Source: Bacilli bacterium
GTDB taxonomy: Bacteria > Bacillota_I > Bacilli_A > RF39 > UBA660
DNA: 36,514 nucleotides
NCBI GenBank assembly: GCA_028703035.1
Contig: JAQVNR010000003.1
Location: 1 to 36,514 of the forward strand
Direction: 5' to 3'
Shown: positions 11,077-20,254 of the stretch, one piece after another
Position numbering within the stretch: position 1 is the stretch's first letter
Layout of the letters: every line of letters starts with the position of its first letter
Notes under the pieces: model-generated
Databases searched by the model: none
What the model saw: the letters and a program-made list of their open reading frames with translations, nothing else
What the model was told of the DNA's origin: nothing
Made by a program: the position numbers and the translations under genes

Positions 11077-13119
11077 ATGATGAAAAAGAAGAAAAGCAAA
11101 ATAATTGCTATTATAATAATTTTAATCTTAATAATAATATCTCTAACTATCTTCTATAAGTTTTATTATGATGTTAATAAATTAAATATTCAAGAAAAAC
11201 AGTGGCTTGATAATAATAAATCAACTGTTATTAATATTAATGTCCCTAATGATTTAAATGTATTTGGATATAAAGGGGTTGGAGTTTTTTTTGATTTTTT
11301 AGAAGATTTTGAAAAAAAACATTTGGTTTCTTTTAATGAAGTTCCAATAGATACATTAAATGATTCACTTGAACTTGGCTTTGTTGCTTCAAAAGATATT
11401 ACTAGTAGTGATCTTCCAATTTACAAAGATCATTATATTTTAATTGGTAAGAATGAAGAAGTAATTACTGATTACAGTGATATTGCCGGAAGTACGATTG
11501 GAGTATCGGCTACTATTTTGACAAGAATTTCAAATATTTATTCAGATTCAATGGTTTATACAACTTATGAGACAAGAGAAGAATTAATAGAAGGTTTAAA
11601 CAGTGATGCTGTAAAGTATTCAATTGTTCCTAAAACAGAGTATTTAGATGTAATTCTTGCCAATAATTATAAGATAATTTATCACTTTAGTGATTTAAAT
11701 TTAAATTATTATTTAAGATTGGGTAGTGATGAAGTTTTAAATTCTATTTTGACTAAATACTATAATTTTTGGATTGAAAATGATTATGAAGAAATATATT
11801 ACGATTATTTATATAATTTATATGTTGAAAAATTAGGATTAACTCAAGCCGAAACCGATACACTCACTAATAAAAATTATATTTATGGATTTGTTCCAAG
11901 TAGTCCTTATCAAACTCTAGCAAGTTCTAACTATGGAGGCATAGCGATGGCTTATTTAAATGACTTTAGTAAGTTTAGCGGAGTAGAGTTTACTTATAAT
12001 AAATATAAAACACCAGAAAAGTTAGTAAAAGGCTTTAATGATAATAAACTAGATTTAATGTTTGTTGATACAAATATAGAAATAGGTAAAAATAATATAT
12101 ATACTAATTTGAATAATATATATTATATCATTAGCCCACTTGAAAAAGAATTATATTTAGCTGATATTAAAGAAGCCAGCTTTGAAAAAATAACTGTACT
12201 TGAAAACAGTAAACTATATAGTTATTTAAATACAATTCCTGAGGCTAACCTTGAAGTAGTTGCTAGTGAAAAAGAATTATTTAAAGCCGTAAAAAATAAA
12301 AAAACAATTGCAATAGATGCAAATACTTATAATTATTATGTTAATCAAGAAATAAAAGATTATAGCATAGTATATACCGGATTTACTAGTCAAAATTATA
12401 GCTTTGAGTATATTAATAATACTGATGCTTTCTATAAACTATTTAGTACATATGTTACAAGCTTAGATCAAAAAAGTTTAATAAATCAAGGATTAATTAG
12501 TTATAAATCAGCTGACTATAGTGGTAATATTATTGCTAATATTGCTAAATATACACTACTTGTAATTGGATTAGGAACAATTATTTTAACAACAATTCAT
12601 TACACTAAAAATAAAATAATTTTAAACACGAAGATTAAAAAAGATGAGAAATTAAAGTTTGTAGATCTTCTTACTTCTTTAAAGAATCGTAATTATTTAA
12701 ATGAAAAGAAAAATGTTTGGAATCAAAATACTATTTATCCACAAGGAATTATTGTAATTGATTTAAATAAAGTTAAGTTTTTAAATGATACTTATGGGCC
12801 TGATGAGGGCGATAAGCAAATTAAAGCCGCAGCTAATATATTAATTAAGACTCAACTTGATAATTCTGAAATAATGAGGACTGACGGTAATGAGTTTATG
12901 ATTTACTTAGTTGGTTACAGTGAAAAACAAGTTTTAAATTATATGAAAAAACTAGTAAGAGAGTTTAAACATTTACCACATGAACATGGTGCTGCATTTG
13001 GTTTTAGCATGATTGTGGATGATTTAAAGTTAATTGATGATGCTCTTGCTGAGGCAACAATTCAAATGCGTGAAAACAAAGAAAACCTTGGGGTTAAAAA
13101 TGAAGCAAAAGAAAAATAA
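11077..13119 (+). CDS. Tandem substrate-binding-like sensor domains, TM, degenerate GGDEF domain
   Basis: N-terminal TM, two SBP_bac_3-like extracytoplasmic segments, second TM (YTLLVIGLGTIILTTI), LTSLKNRNYLNE ... IVIDLNKVKFLNDTYGPDEGDKQI ... RTDGNEFMIYLVG. Confidence 0.8.
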   Translation: MMKKKKSKIIAIIIILILIIISLTIFYKFYYDVNKLNIQEKQWLDNNKSTVININVPNDLNVFGYKGVGVFFDFLEDFEKKHLVSFNEVPIDTLNDSLELGFVASKDITSSDLPIYKDHYILIGKNEEVITDYSDIAGSTIGVSATILTRISNIYSDSMVYTTYETREELIEGLNSDAVKYSIVPKTEYLDVILANNYKIIYHFSDLNLNYYLRLGSDEVLNSILTKYYNFWIENDYEEIYYDYLYNLYVEKLGLTQAETDTLTNKNYIYGFVPSSPYQTLASSNYGGIAMAYLNDFSKFSGVEFTYNKYKTPEKLVKGFNDNKLDLMFVDTNIEIGKNNIYTNLNNIYYIISPLEKELYLADIKEASFEKITVLENSKLYSYLNTIPEANLEVVASEKELFKAVKNKKTIAIDANTYNYYVNQEIKDYSIVYTGFTSQNYSFEYINNTDAFYKLFSTYVTSLDQKSLINQGLISYKSADYSGNIIANIAKYTLLVIGLGTIILTTIHYTKNKIILNTKIKKDEKLKFVDLLTSLKNRNYLNEKKNVWNQNTIYPQGIIVIDLNKVKFLNDTYGPDEGDKQIKAAANILIKTQLDNSEIMRTDGNEFMIYLVGYSEKQVLNYMKKLVREFKHLPHEHGAAFGFSMIVDDLKLIDDALAEATIQMRENKENLGVKNEAKEK

Positions 13120-13945
13120 AGCCTATTTAAAAAGTAAAAAATTCTTTTTAAATGTCTGGAATATCATGGGGAAACCAGAAATGGCTGTTTTACCTGGTCA
13201 ACTAGCATTCTTTGTTATTCTTTCACTTGTGCCAATTATTACTTTAATTGGTTATGGAGCAAGCTTCTTTAATATATCGGTGGATTCAGTAATGAATTTA
13301 TTAGAAGCAAATTTTAATAAAAGTATTATTGAGTTAATCGAGCCGATAATTAGTGGTAATCCAATTGATTTAAAATTATTAATAATGTTTGGAGTTATGT
13401 TTTATGTAGCATCTAATGGGGCAGATTCAATTATTGTAGCTAGTAATGAAATTTATAATATTAAACAAACCTCTTGGATAAGAAGAAGATTTAAAGCCGT
13501 TTTACTTACTTTTGTAATCGTTATTTTAATCCTATTTGTGATGTTATTTCCAGCTTTTGGTTCTAAAATTATGGATGCAATTGACTATTTTAATATTAAG
13601 TCTACAATTGCAAGTGTTTTAGAAGTTGTGCAAGGACCAATATCATGGTTGATAATTTTTACGTTTTTAAAAATTATTTATACCATATCACCAGATAAAC
13701 CAGTTCCTACTTCTGGAGTAAATATTGGGGCAATATTTTCAACATTTGGCTGGGTAATTGCCACATATGTCTATAGTTACTGGATAAACAACTTTGCTAG
13801 TTATGATATCTTCTATGCAGGATTGTCTAATATAGCTGTTTTAATGTTATGGATATATATATTAAGCTATATATTTGTAGTTGGCATGAGTTTAAATCAT
13901 ATAGCTTTAGAATCAGAAATGGAAATAACAGGTAGCTTAAATTAA
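13100..13945 (+). CDS. YihY/BrkB family membrane protein
   Basis: LPGQLAFFVILSLVPIITLIGYGAS, multiple TMs. Start reassigned from 13034 to ATG 13100, overlapping the upstream gene by 20 nt. Confidence 0.88.
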   Translation: MKQKKNKAYLKSKKFFLNVWNIMGKPEMAVLPGQLAFFVILSLVPIITLIGYGASFFNISVDSVMNLLEANFNKSIIELIEPIISGNPIDLKLLIMFGVMFYVASNGADSIIVASNEIYNIKQTSWIRRRFKAVLLTFVIVILILFVMLFPAFGSKIMDAIDYFNIKSTIASVLEVVQGPISWLIIFTFLKIIYTISPDKPVPTSGVNIGAIFSTFGWVIATYVYSYWINNFASYDIFYAGLSNIAVLMLWIYILSYIFVVGMSLNHIALESEMEITGSLN

Positions 13946-13964
13946 TAAAAATGACACAGTATAA

Positions 13965-14090
13965 AAATATGCACACGAGTATTACTTAGTGCATGATTAC
14001 TGTTTTCGATACAATCCTACTTTAATATAATATAGGACTATTGAGAAGTAATATTTCGGCTCTCCAATTTTAGTGGAGAGCTTTTTTTAC
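13965..14090 (+). ncRNA. Candidate structured RNA ending in an intrinsic terminator
   Basis: ATGCAC/GTGCAT hairpin, TCCTA/TAGGA hairpin, loop TATTACTT (13980-13987) complementary to AAGTAATA (14046-14053), terminator GCTCTCCA/TGGAGAGC + T7 (14059-14088). Confidence 0.4.
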
Positions 14091-14194
14091 TTAATACCAA
14101 CTTCCATAAAGTTAATTTTAGGATTATATTGATAAGTATTTAAAAATGATATATTATATGTAATTGAAAGGATTTTAAAAGGAGTTTATAAAAA

Positions 14195-14833
14195 ATGAAG
14201 AAAAAAGTACTTATTGGTAATTGTTTTATTTGTGGTAAAACTTTTACTAAAACAACAATGAAAAACCATATTTATAAAGAACATAATTCAGGTGATGAAA
14301 AATGTTATTTAATAAAAGCAGAAGGTTATTATAATAAAAGTTATTGGTTATATTCTAGTATATCAATACATGCTAATTTAACAGAAGTGGATGATTTTCT
14401 AAGAGACATTTGGTGTGAATGTTGCCAGCATTTAAGTGCATTTACAATAAATAATCAAGAAATTAGTAAAAAAACTAAAATTGTTATGTTTTCTCTTGGT
14501 GAAAAGGTAGAATATCATTATGATTTTGGCTCGACAACAAAAATAATTCTTACAGTAATTGATGAAATATTTAGACTAAGACAAAGGGAAAAGATATGTT
14601 TAATTGGGCGAAATGTGCCAGAAGAATTTTTATGTAATCATTGTGGTAAACCAGCTGTCTATTGTGATTGCTTTGGAGATGCATTTTTTTGTGAAGAGTG
14701 CAAGATTAAGTGTAATGATGAAGTATATCTATTACCAATTACTAATTCACCACGATGTGGTGTTTGTGGATACTCTGGTGATTATGATAAATGGGATTTT
14801 AAACAAAAGTCATTTAATAGCAAAGAATTATAG
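14195..14833 (+). CDS. Cys-rich protein with pRiA4b ORF-3/IS1096 TnpR-like core
   Basis: YWLYSSISIHANLTEVDDFLRDIWCECCQHLSAFTI; N-terminal C2H2-like finger CFICGKTFTKTTMKNHIYKEH; C-terminal CxxC clusters. Confidence 0.7.
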   Translation: MKKKVLIGNCFICGKTFTKTTMKNHIYKEHNSGDEKCYLIKAEGYYNKSYWLYSSISIHANLTEVDDFLRDIWCECCQHLSAFTINNQEISKKTKIVMFSLGEKVEYHYDFGSTTKIILTVIDEIFRLRQREKICLIGRNVPEEFLCNHCGKPAVYCDCFGDAFFCEECKIKCNDEVYLLPITNSPRCGVCGYSGDYDKWDFKQKSFNSKEL

Positions 14834-14840
14834 TTTTTTT

Positions 14841-14866
14841 AAGAAGCAATTTTATTGCTTCTTTTT
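14841..14866 (+). terminator. Intrinsic terminator
   Basis: AAGAAGCAA-TTTTA-TTGCTTCTT + T run. Confidence 0.7.
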
Positions 14867-14903
14867 AACTCTTGTGATAAAATACTTGCTAGGTGGTTAA
14901 AAG

Positions 14904-15401
14904 ATGAAAAAGATGAAAAACAAAAAATTAAAAAGCCGTGCAAGCGAGGATACTAAAGAAATAAAAACTTTAATTATAATTACTTTAATTATAATTGTGG
15001 TTTCACTTGGATTATATTTTTTATCTGATTCGCTAAATAATAAGAAAAATAAAGATGATATAACCGAGGCTGTCATTAATTATAAAGAAATAACAATCGG
15101 AACAATATTTACTAGACCATATAAGGAATATTATATTTTTGCTTATAAAAACGATGATGATAATGCTTATACGTTTGATAATCTTTTAGCAACATACGAA
15201 GCAAAAGAAAATCATCAAAAGATTTATTATGTTGACTTAGCAAAAAAGTTTAATAACTTCGTATTAAGTGAAGAAGCAAATAAAAAACCAACTAAATCAT
15301 CAGAAGTAAAGATTAAAGATTATGCTTTAATATTAATTAAAGATGGTAAAGTATCTAAATATTATGAAAAAATAAGTGAAATTGAAAAGGTGTTAAGTTA
15401 A
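14904..15401 (+). CDS. Hypothetical membrane-anchored protein, possibly thioredoxin-fold
   Basis: N-terminal TM, then soluble domain with repeated YYIFAYK/KIYYVDL strands. Confidence 0.65.
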   Translation: MKKMKNKKLKSRASEDTKEIKTLIIITLIIIVVSLGLYFLSDSLNNKKNKDDITEAVINYKEITIGTIFTRPYKEYYIFAYKNDDDNAYTFDNLLATYEAKENHQKIYYVDLAKKFNNFVLSEEANKKPTKSSEVKIKDYALILIKDGKVSKYYEKISEIEKVLS

Positions 15402-15412
15402 TGCCTTTTTTC
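15391..15412. repeat. 22-bp direct repeat, left copy
   Basis: TGTTAAGTTAATGCCTTTTTTC, identical to 17479-17500. Confidence 0.9.
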
Positions 15413-15967
15413 ATTCAAATCTAAACAAAATTTTATAAATTCATCTAAATTGGTATCATGACATAGTATTAGTTTATTCATGAAATTTTCTAAATCAATA
15501 TGATTATAATGTTTATATTTTTCATCACTGGGGAATATTTTTACATAATCTTTTTTCTTTTCACATTTAATCCCTGCACTTTCTAAAACAGGTTCTAGTT
15601 TTGGCGAATTGGCATATATATTCATATGCCCAGTGATTTAAAAACATCGTTTTATTTAAATAAGATTCTTTTTATTCTAGAGTGCAGTCATCTGTATCCA
15701 TAATAATAAATATTTTAAAACTGTTAACGATTTTCATTTATCAATTTCTACATCCGGATATTTTTGTAAAAAACTTTTTTGATTTTTAAATACAGCGTTA
15801 TTTAAGATGTTCATAACACTTGTAATTTGAATGCTGCATTCACCTTTCTTTTTACTAACAACATCGATTTTTAGTCTTAATCTTGATCTAATAAAGTTAA
15901 ATATTTGAAGTTCTGATTTTCCGTGAACAAAAACAATAGCTTTTAAATAATTTAATTTAATTCTCAT
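15398..15967 (-). pseudogene. Broken TOPRIM-like nuclease partner of the adjacent ATPase
   Basis: Fragments: KAIVFVHGKSELQIFNFIRSRLRLKIDVVSKKKGECSIQIT (15734-15967); KIVNSFKIFIIMDTDDCTLE-stop-KESYLNKTMFLNHWAYEYI (about 15630-15725); YANSPKLEPVLESAGIKC...LDEFIKFCLDLNEKRH (15398-15625). Two frameshifts and one stop. Confidence 0.7.
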
Positions 15968-15979
15968 AAAACCTCTATT

Positions 15980-17311
15980 CTAATCTAAACTGTCTATTAG
16001 TTCATTAAAATCTATATTGCTTGCAAAAGGAATACCTCCATACATTCCCTTTAAATATTGATTTCTGACATTTAAATTATTTTGAATTCTTCCTTTAAAA
16101 TCAGTGATTGGCAGTAATAATTTATTACCCAAGTTATCAATATTAAAAACATAGATAGAATTTTTAGGAATATCTGTTTCTAAAAGTAAAGTGTTATGAG
16201 TAGTAATAATTAATTGCCCTTTAATACAATTTTTAATGCTATTTAAAATCTGTTCTACCAAGATATCGTGAATGCCAAAATCTAGTTCATCAATAATAAC
16301 AGTTTGCCCTGCACATGCAACAAGTAAACAAGGAAAAATTTTTAAAATGTTTTGAGTACCGGTTGATTCCAATTCAAAATTAATATCAATTAAATTATCA
16401 TAAATTAATTTTTTAAAATATAATTTATATTTTATTTTATTTTCTTCATACTCTCTTTGATAATATACTCCTTTAATATCTGAGTATAAATTTGTGAAAA
16501 ATTCATTTAATAGTGATTCGGCTTGGTTAAGATCTTTTTCTTGTTTAATAGTGATTTCCCCTTCTTCAAGGTTAGTAAGATATTTTAAACCAGTTGTTTC
16601 AAACCTTTTTTTATTTCCAATTTTGGCGATTGTACATATTTCCTGAATATAAGTTAAAAAATTAAATAAAGATTCTGAAGTTCTTTCTTTAACATAATCT
16701 TTTTTCTTATCTTCTATTTCAAAAGATAGTATTGAAAGAAAAGAATGTTTTCCCCAATATTTTTCTAAAATAAGATAAAATTCTGAAAAGAAATTCTTGT
16801 CAGTAAATAAATTATCATTAATTGTTATTTTATTACCTTTAGATAGTTTAAAACAAAAAGTTTTATTTGTATTAATGGCATAGTCTAAACTTTCATTTAC
16901 TATTTCATTATCGTTCATTTCAATTTTATAAACGGCATCTTTATTATTAATTTTAAAGCCAAATTCTAAGACCATATTTTCTTTTGAATCAATAGTCTTA
17001 TAATTAGCTATAATTTCTTCTATGCCCTTATAGCTTTCTTTTAGGTATTTAAAATAATCGTTTATATGCTTTGAAATATGATTATCATCAGAATTATTAA
17101 ATTGTTTCATTATATCTTTTAGCATTTCACTAGATGACATTGTGCGAGTTGTTTCGTAAAGCGTATAAAATGCAGTAGCAAAATTAGATTTTCCAGCTCC
17201 GTTTTCACCATAGATTAATATTAAATCTTTAGGACGGTTTCTTGTTCTCATAAAATCTACTTCTAAATTAGTTAGTGATTTATAATTTTTTAATTTTATA
17301 TATTTAATCAT
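15980..17311 (-). CDS. AAA ATPase, OLD/RloA/AriA-like, defence-associated type
   Basis: MIKYIKLKNYKSLTNLEVDF; Walker A YGENGAGKSNF; Walker B TVIIDELDFGIHD; switch IITTHNTLLLETD. Confidence 0.88.
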   Translation of the reverse strand: MIKYIKLKNYKSLTNLEVDFMRTRNRPKDLILIYGENGAGKSNFATAFYTLYETTRTMSSSEMLKDIMKQFNNSDDNHISKHINDYFKYLKESYKGIEEIIANYKTIDSKENMVLEFGFKINNKDAVYKIEMNDNEIVNESLDYAINTNKTFCFKLSKGNKITINDNLFTDKNFFSEFYLILEKYWGKHSFLSILSFEIEDKKKDYVKERTSESLFNFLTYIQEICTIAKIGNKKRFETTGLKYLTNLEEGEITIKQEKDLNQAESLLNEFFTNLYSDIKGVYYQREYEENKIKYKLYFKKLIYDNLIDINFELESTGTQNILKIFPCLLVACAGQTVIIDELDFGIHDILVEQILNSIKNCIKGQLIITTHNTLLLETDIPKNSIYVFNIDNLGNKLLLPITDFKGRIQNNLNVRNQYLKGMYGGIPFASNIDFNELIDSLD

Positions 17312-17478
17312 AAAATAACCTCTTCCCTACTTATAGTATATCACTTTTTAATAAAATGTATACATATTTATAGATATATTTATCAAAACCGTTACGTTTT
17401 GTAACATTTTTCAAAGAAATAAGTTTAGACAGAAAGCTGAGACTTTGTTAAATTGCCTATGTAATGTGTTTGGTATTC

Positions 17479-17500
17479 TGTTAAGTTAATGCCTTTTTTC
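17479..17500. repeat. 22-bp direct repeat, right copy
   Basis: TGTTAAGTTAATGCCTTTTTTC, identical to 15391-15412. Confidence 0.9.
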
Positions 17501-17547
17501 TATTTGTTATATTTTAATTTTTCAAAATATGATATTATTAGATAGAG

Positions 17548-18753
17548 ATGATAAAAATGAAGAAAACAAAGCCAACATTTGAATTGTGGGAAGTTATTAT
17601 AATTGCATTAATAACTTCAGTAGTGATGAGTGCAACAACTGGGTATGCTCTTTTTACAAATAATAAAGTTAAATCTTGTTCAGCAGTTACTAATAACGAA
17701 AACTTAGGAGAGTTTATTAGTACATATAATTCTATAATTACTGAATATTACAAAGAAGTAGACGAAAAAGGTTTAGTAAATGCGGCAATTAATGGAATGG
17801 TTAATTATTTAGATGATCCTTATACAACATATTTAGACGAAAATAGTAAAGATTTACTTTTAGAATCTTTAAAGGGTGAATATGAAGGTATTGGTGTAGA
17901 GATAACCAAAAGAGAAAATGGAAACATTGAAGTTGTTTCAGTTTTTGAAGATACTCCAGCCTTTGAAGCTGGCTTAATGGTTGGCGATATTATCAAGAGT
18001 ATAAATAATGTTGATGTCACAGAAAAAACTGCAGAAGAAGCAGTTGCAATTATTAAAGATAATAAAAACGTAACCGTTGTAGTCTTGCGAGGAGAAATTG
18101 AGTTATCTTTTAATCTTGAAAAAAAGACATTATATATTCCGGTAATAACTGCTAATATTTATGAAAAAAATGAGCAAAAAGTTGGCTATATTAGAATAAC
18201 CAGATTCTCTGATACAGTTGGAAAGCAGTTTGCTCTAAAACTAAAGCATCTTGAAGAAGATGGTATAACTAGTTTAATAATTGATGTTCGTAATAATACT
18301 GGTGGATATTTAAAAGGAAGCACTGATATTGCCTCAATCTTTTTAGAAGAGGGTAAAGTAATTTACTCACTTCAAAGTAATTTAGATACTAAAAATTATA
18401 AAGATGAAACTAAAGAACAAAAAGATTATAAAGTAGGAATTTTAATTAATAAATCATCAGCATCTGCATCAGAAGTACTAGCTGCAGCTTTAAAATATAG
18501 CTATGGAGCAACCCTAATAGGTACGACTACTTATGGTAAAGGATTAGTTCAACAAACTTCAAATATTAATGATAAATCAATGATTAAATATACAACTGCA
18601 AAATGGCTAACCCCAGCTGGAGATTGTATTGATGGAGTAGGACTAGCTCCTGATATTAATGTAGAGCTTACTTTAGAAGAAGGCGAAATATTGACTGATG
18701 AAAATGATATTCAGTTAGAAAGAGCTATAGAAAATATAACGCAAGTAAATTAA
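17548..18753 (+). CDS. S41 family C-terminal processing peptidase with PDZ domain
   Basis: PYTTYLDENSKDLLLESLKGEYEGIGVEI; PDZ VSVFEDTPAFEAGLMVGDIIKSINN; VRNNTGGYLKGSTDIA; NKSSASASEVLAAALK. Confidence 0.95.
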   Translation: MIKMKKTKPTFELWEVIIIALITSVVMSATTGYALFTNNKVKSCSAVTNNENLGEFISTYNSIITEYYKEVDEKGLVNAAINGMVNYLDDPYTTYLDENSKDLLLESLKGEYEGIGVEITKRENGNIEVVSVFEDTPAFEAGLMVGDIIKSINNVDVTEKTAEEAVAIIKDNKNVTVVVLRGEIELSFNLEKKTLYIPVITANIYEKNEQKVGYIRITRFSDTVGKQFALKLKHLEEDGITSLIIDVRNNTGGYLKGSTDIASIFLEEGKVIYSLQSNLDTKNYKDETKEQKDYKVGILINKSSASASEVLAAALKYSYGATLIGTTTYGKGLVQQTSNINDKSMIKYTTAKWLTPAGDCIDGVGLAPDINVELTLEEGEILTDENDIQLERAIENITQVN

Positions 18754-18790
18754 AAATGGTTATTCCAACCAAAAAAAGGAAAATAAATTT

Positions 18791-18833
18791 AATGTATTAA
18801 TTATCCAAAATATGTTATTATAATTAATACATT
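18791..18833. promoter_or_regulatory. Operator/promoter of the Panacea-HipA operon
   Basis: Perfect 14-bp inverted repeat AATGTATTAATTAT (18791-18804)/ATAATTAATACATT (18820-18833); TATAAT at 18819-18824. Confidence 0.65.
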
Positions 18834-18845
18834 GGGGTGATAAGA

Positions 18846-19343
18846 ATGAATTTAGAAGCAATTTTTAAAGATATTATTGAAAAGTCTAATATAGATACTA
18901 TCAAAATAGCTAATCTTGTTATTGATTATTGTAATAATAATAAAATAGATATAACTAATTTAAAATTACTTAAATTACTTTACTTTATTAATATCGAAAA
19001 TTTAAATAAAACAAATGGTAAACCTATTTTTAAAGAGGAATTTTTAGCATGGCGTCATGGGCCTGTACTTTTATCTGTATATGATTATTTTAAATTTGGT
19101 ATTATTTATCCAAATATAAATGAAGTGGAAAAGATAAAACTAAGTTTTAATCAACAAATATTATCGACGATTGATGAGGTATTAAAAAAACTTGCTAAAG
19201 TAGAAGTTTGGAAATTAGTTGAAAAATCACATGAAGATAATAGTCCTTGGTATAAAGTATATCACGCAAATAAAGATGAACATGGAATATGCGAGGCTCC
19301 TATAAGTCATAGTGACATTTTTAATTATTATAAAGATATATGA
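18846..19343 (+). CDS. Panacea/DUF4065 (SocA-like) domain protein, predicted antitoxin
   Basis: IANLVIDYCNNNKIDITNLKLLKLLYFINIE ... FKEEFLAWRHGPVLLSVYDYFK is the typical Panacea/GepA pattern. GGGGTGAT SD then ATG 18846. Confidence 0.82.
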   Translation: MNLEAIFKDIIEKSNIDTIKIANLVIDYCNNNKIDITNLKLLKLLYFINIENLNKTNGKPIFKEEFLAWRHGPVLLSVYDYFKFGIIYPNINEVEKIKLSFNQQILSTIDEVLKKLAKVEVWKLVEKSHEDNSPWYKVYHANKDEHGICEAPISHSDIFNYYKDI

Positions 19344-20254
19344 AAAAATATCCAATTATAAATATGGATCCAAAAGGTGATTTACCAGAAAATTTAGGGA
19401 CTAAGAAAAAATCTTTTGAAAATGTAAATGGCAAGAGAGCGCTTGTTAAAATGAATGTTTACAAAGAAATGCCAGATGGAAGTTTTAATGTAGAAGATGA
19501 AAGAAATTCGCATAATGTTTCCGAAAAATTTTTTTCTGAAATAGCTTTATTTCTTGGATTTAATTGTGTACACATAGACTTTGTGATAGATTCGAATTCC
19601 TTTAACTGGCTATCAAGTTATGATTTTAACAAAGCAGGAGTAAATACGTTCTCTGGTAAAGCGTTGTATACGATTCACAAACCTGAGATTATAAAAAGAG
19701 ATTCAAAACACGGTATTGATAATGATTATCATTATGAAGATATCTTAAATATTCTTTATCATTATAGTTCCAATAGTTATAAATTAATTAGAAATTTTAA
19801 TAAAATGATGATTATGGATGCTCTAACAGGAGAAAGTGATCGACATTATGAAAATTGGGGTATTGCTAAAGAAAACAACGAGTATTTATTATTACCGATG
19901 TATGATAATTCAGCATGTTTATTACATTCTGCTCGGAATGAACAATCTCTACAAAACATAAAACGAAAAGATTTTGAAAATTATTGTAGAAAATCTATTT
20001 CTAAAATAATGATAAATAATAAAAAAACGACTCATTTTGACTTTTTAAGATTATTATTAAGTAGTTTTGAAAGTCAAGAAAGACAATATTTAATTAGTGA
20101 TATAACGCATTTAACTAAATTAACTAATGAAGTAATTCATGATATAGTAAATAAAGTTCCTGATATTTTTTGTACTAAAGAGCATAAAAAAAATATAATA
20201 AAATATATAATAATAAGAAGAGATTATATATTAAATATTGTGGAGGAAATATGA
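19340..20254 (+). CDS. HipA-like Ser/Thr kinase, short HipT/CtkA-like form
   Basis: LGTKKKSFENVNGKRALVKMN; catalytic GESDRHYENWGI (HxxN) and metal site MYDNSACLL. ATGA overlap with the upstream gene. Confidence 0.82.
   Translation: MKKYPIINMDPKGDLPENLGTKKKSFENVNGKRALVKMNVYKEMPDGSFNVEDERNSHNVSEKFFSEIALFLGFNCVHIDFVIDSNSFNWLSSYDFNKAGVNTFSGKALYTIHKPEIIKRDSKHGIDNDYHYEDILNILYHYSSNSYKLIRNFNKMMIMDALTGESDRHYENWGIAKENNEYLLLPMYDNSACLLHSARNEQSLQNIKRKDFENYCRKSISKIMINNKKTTHFDFLRLLLSSFESQERQYLISDITHLTKLTNEVIHDIVNKVPDIFCTKEHKKNIIKYIIIRRDYILNIVEEI

Noticed and set aside
15391-17500. Classical IS element or integron
   Set aside because: No transposase or integrase, and no terminal inverted repeats recognised; only direct repeats.
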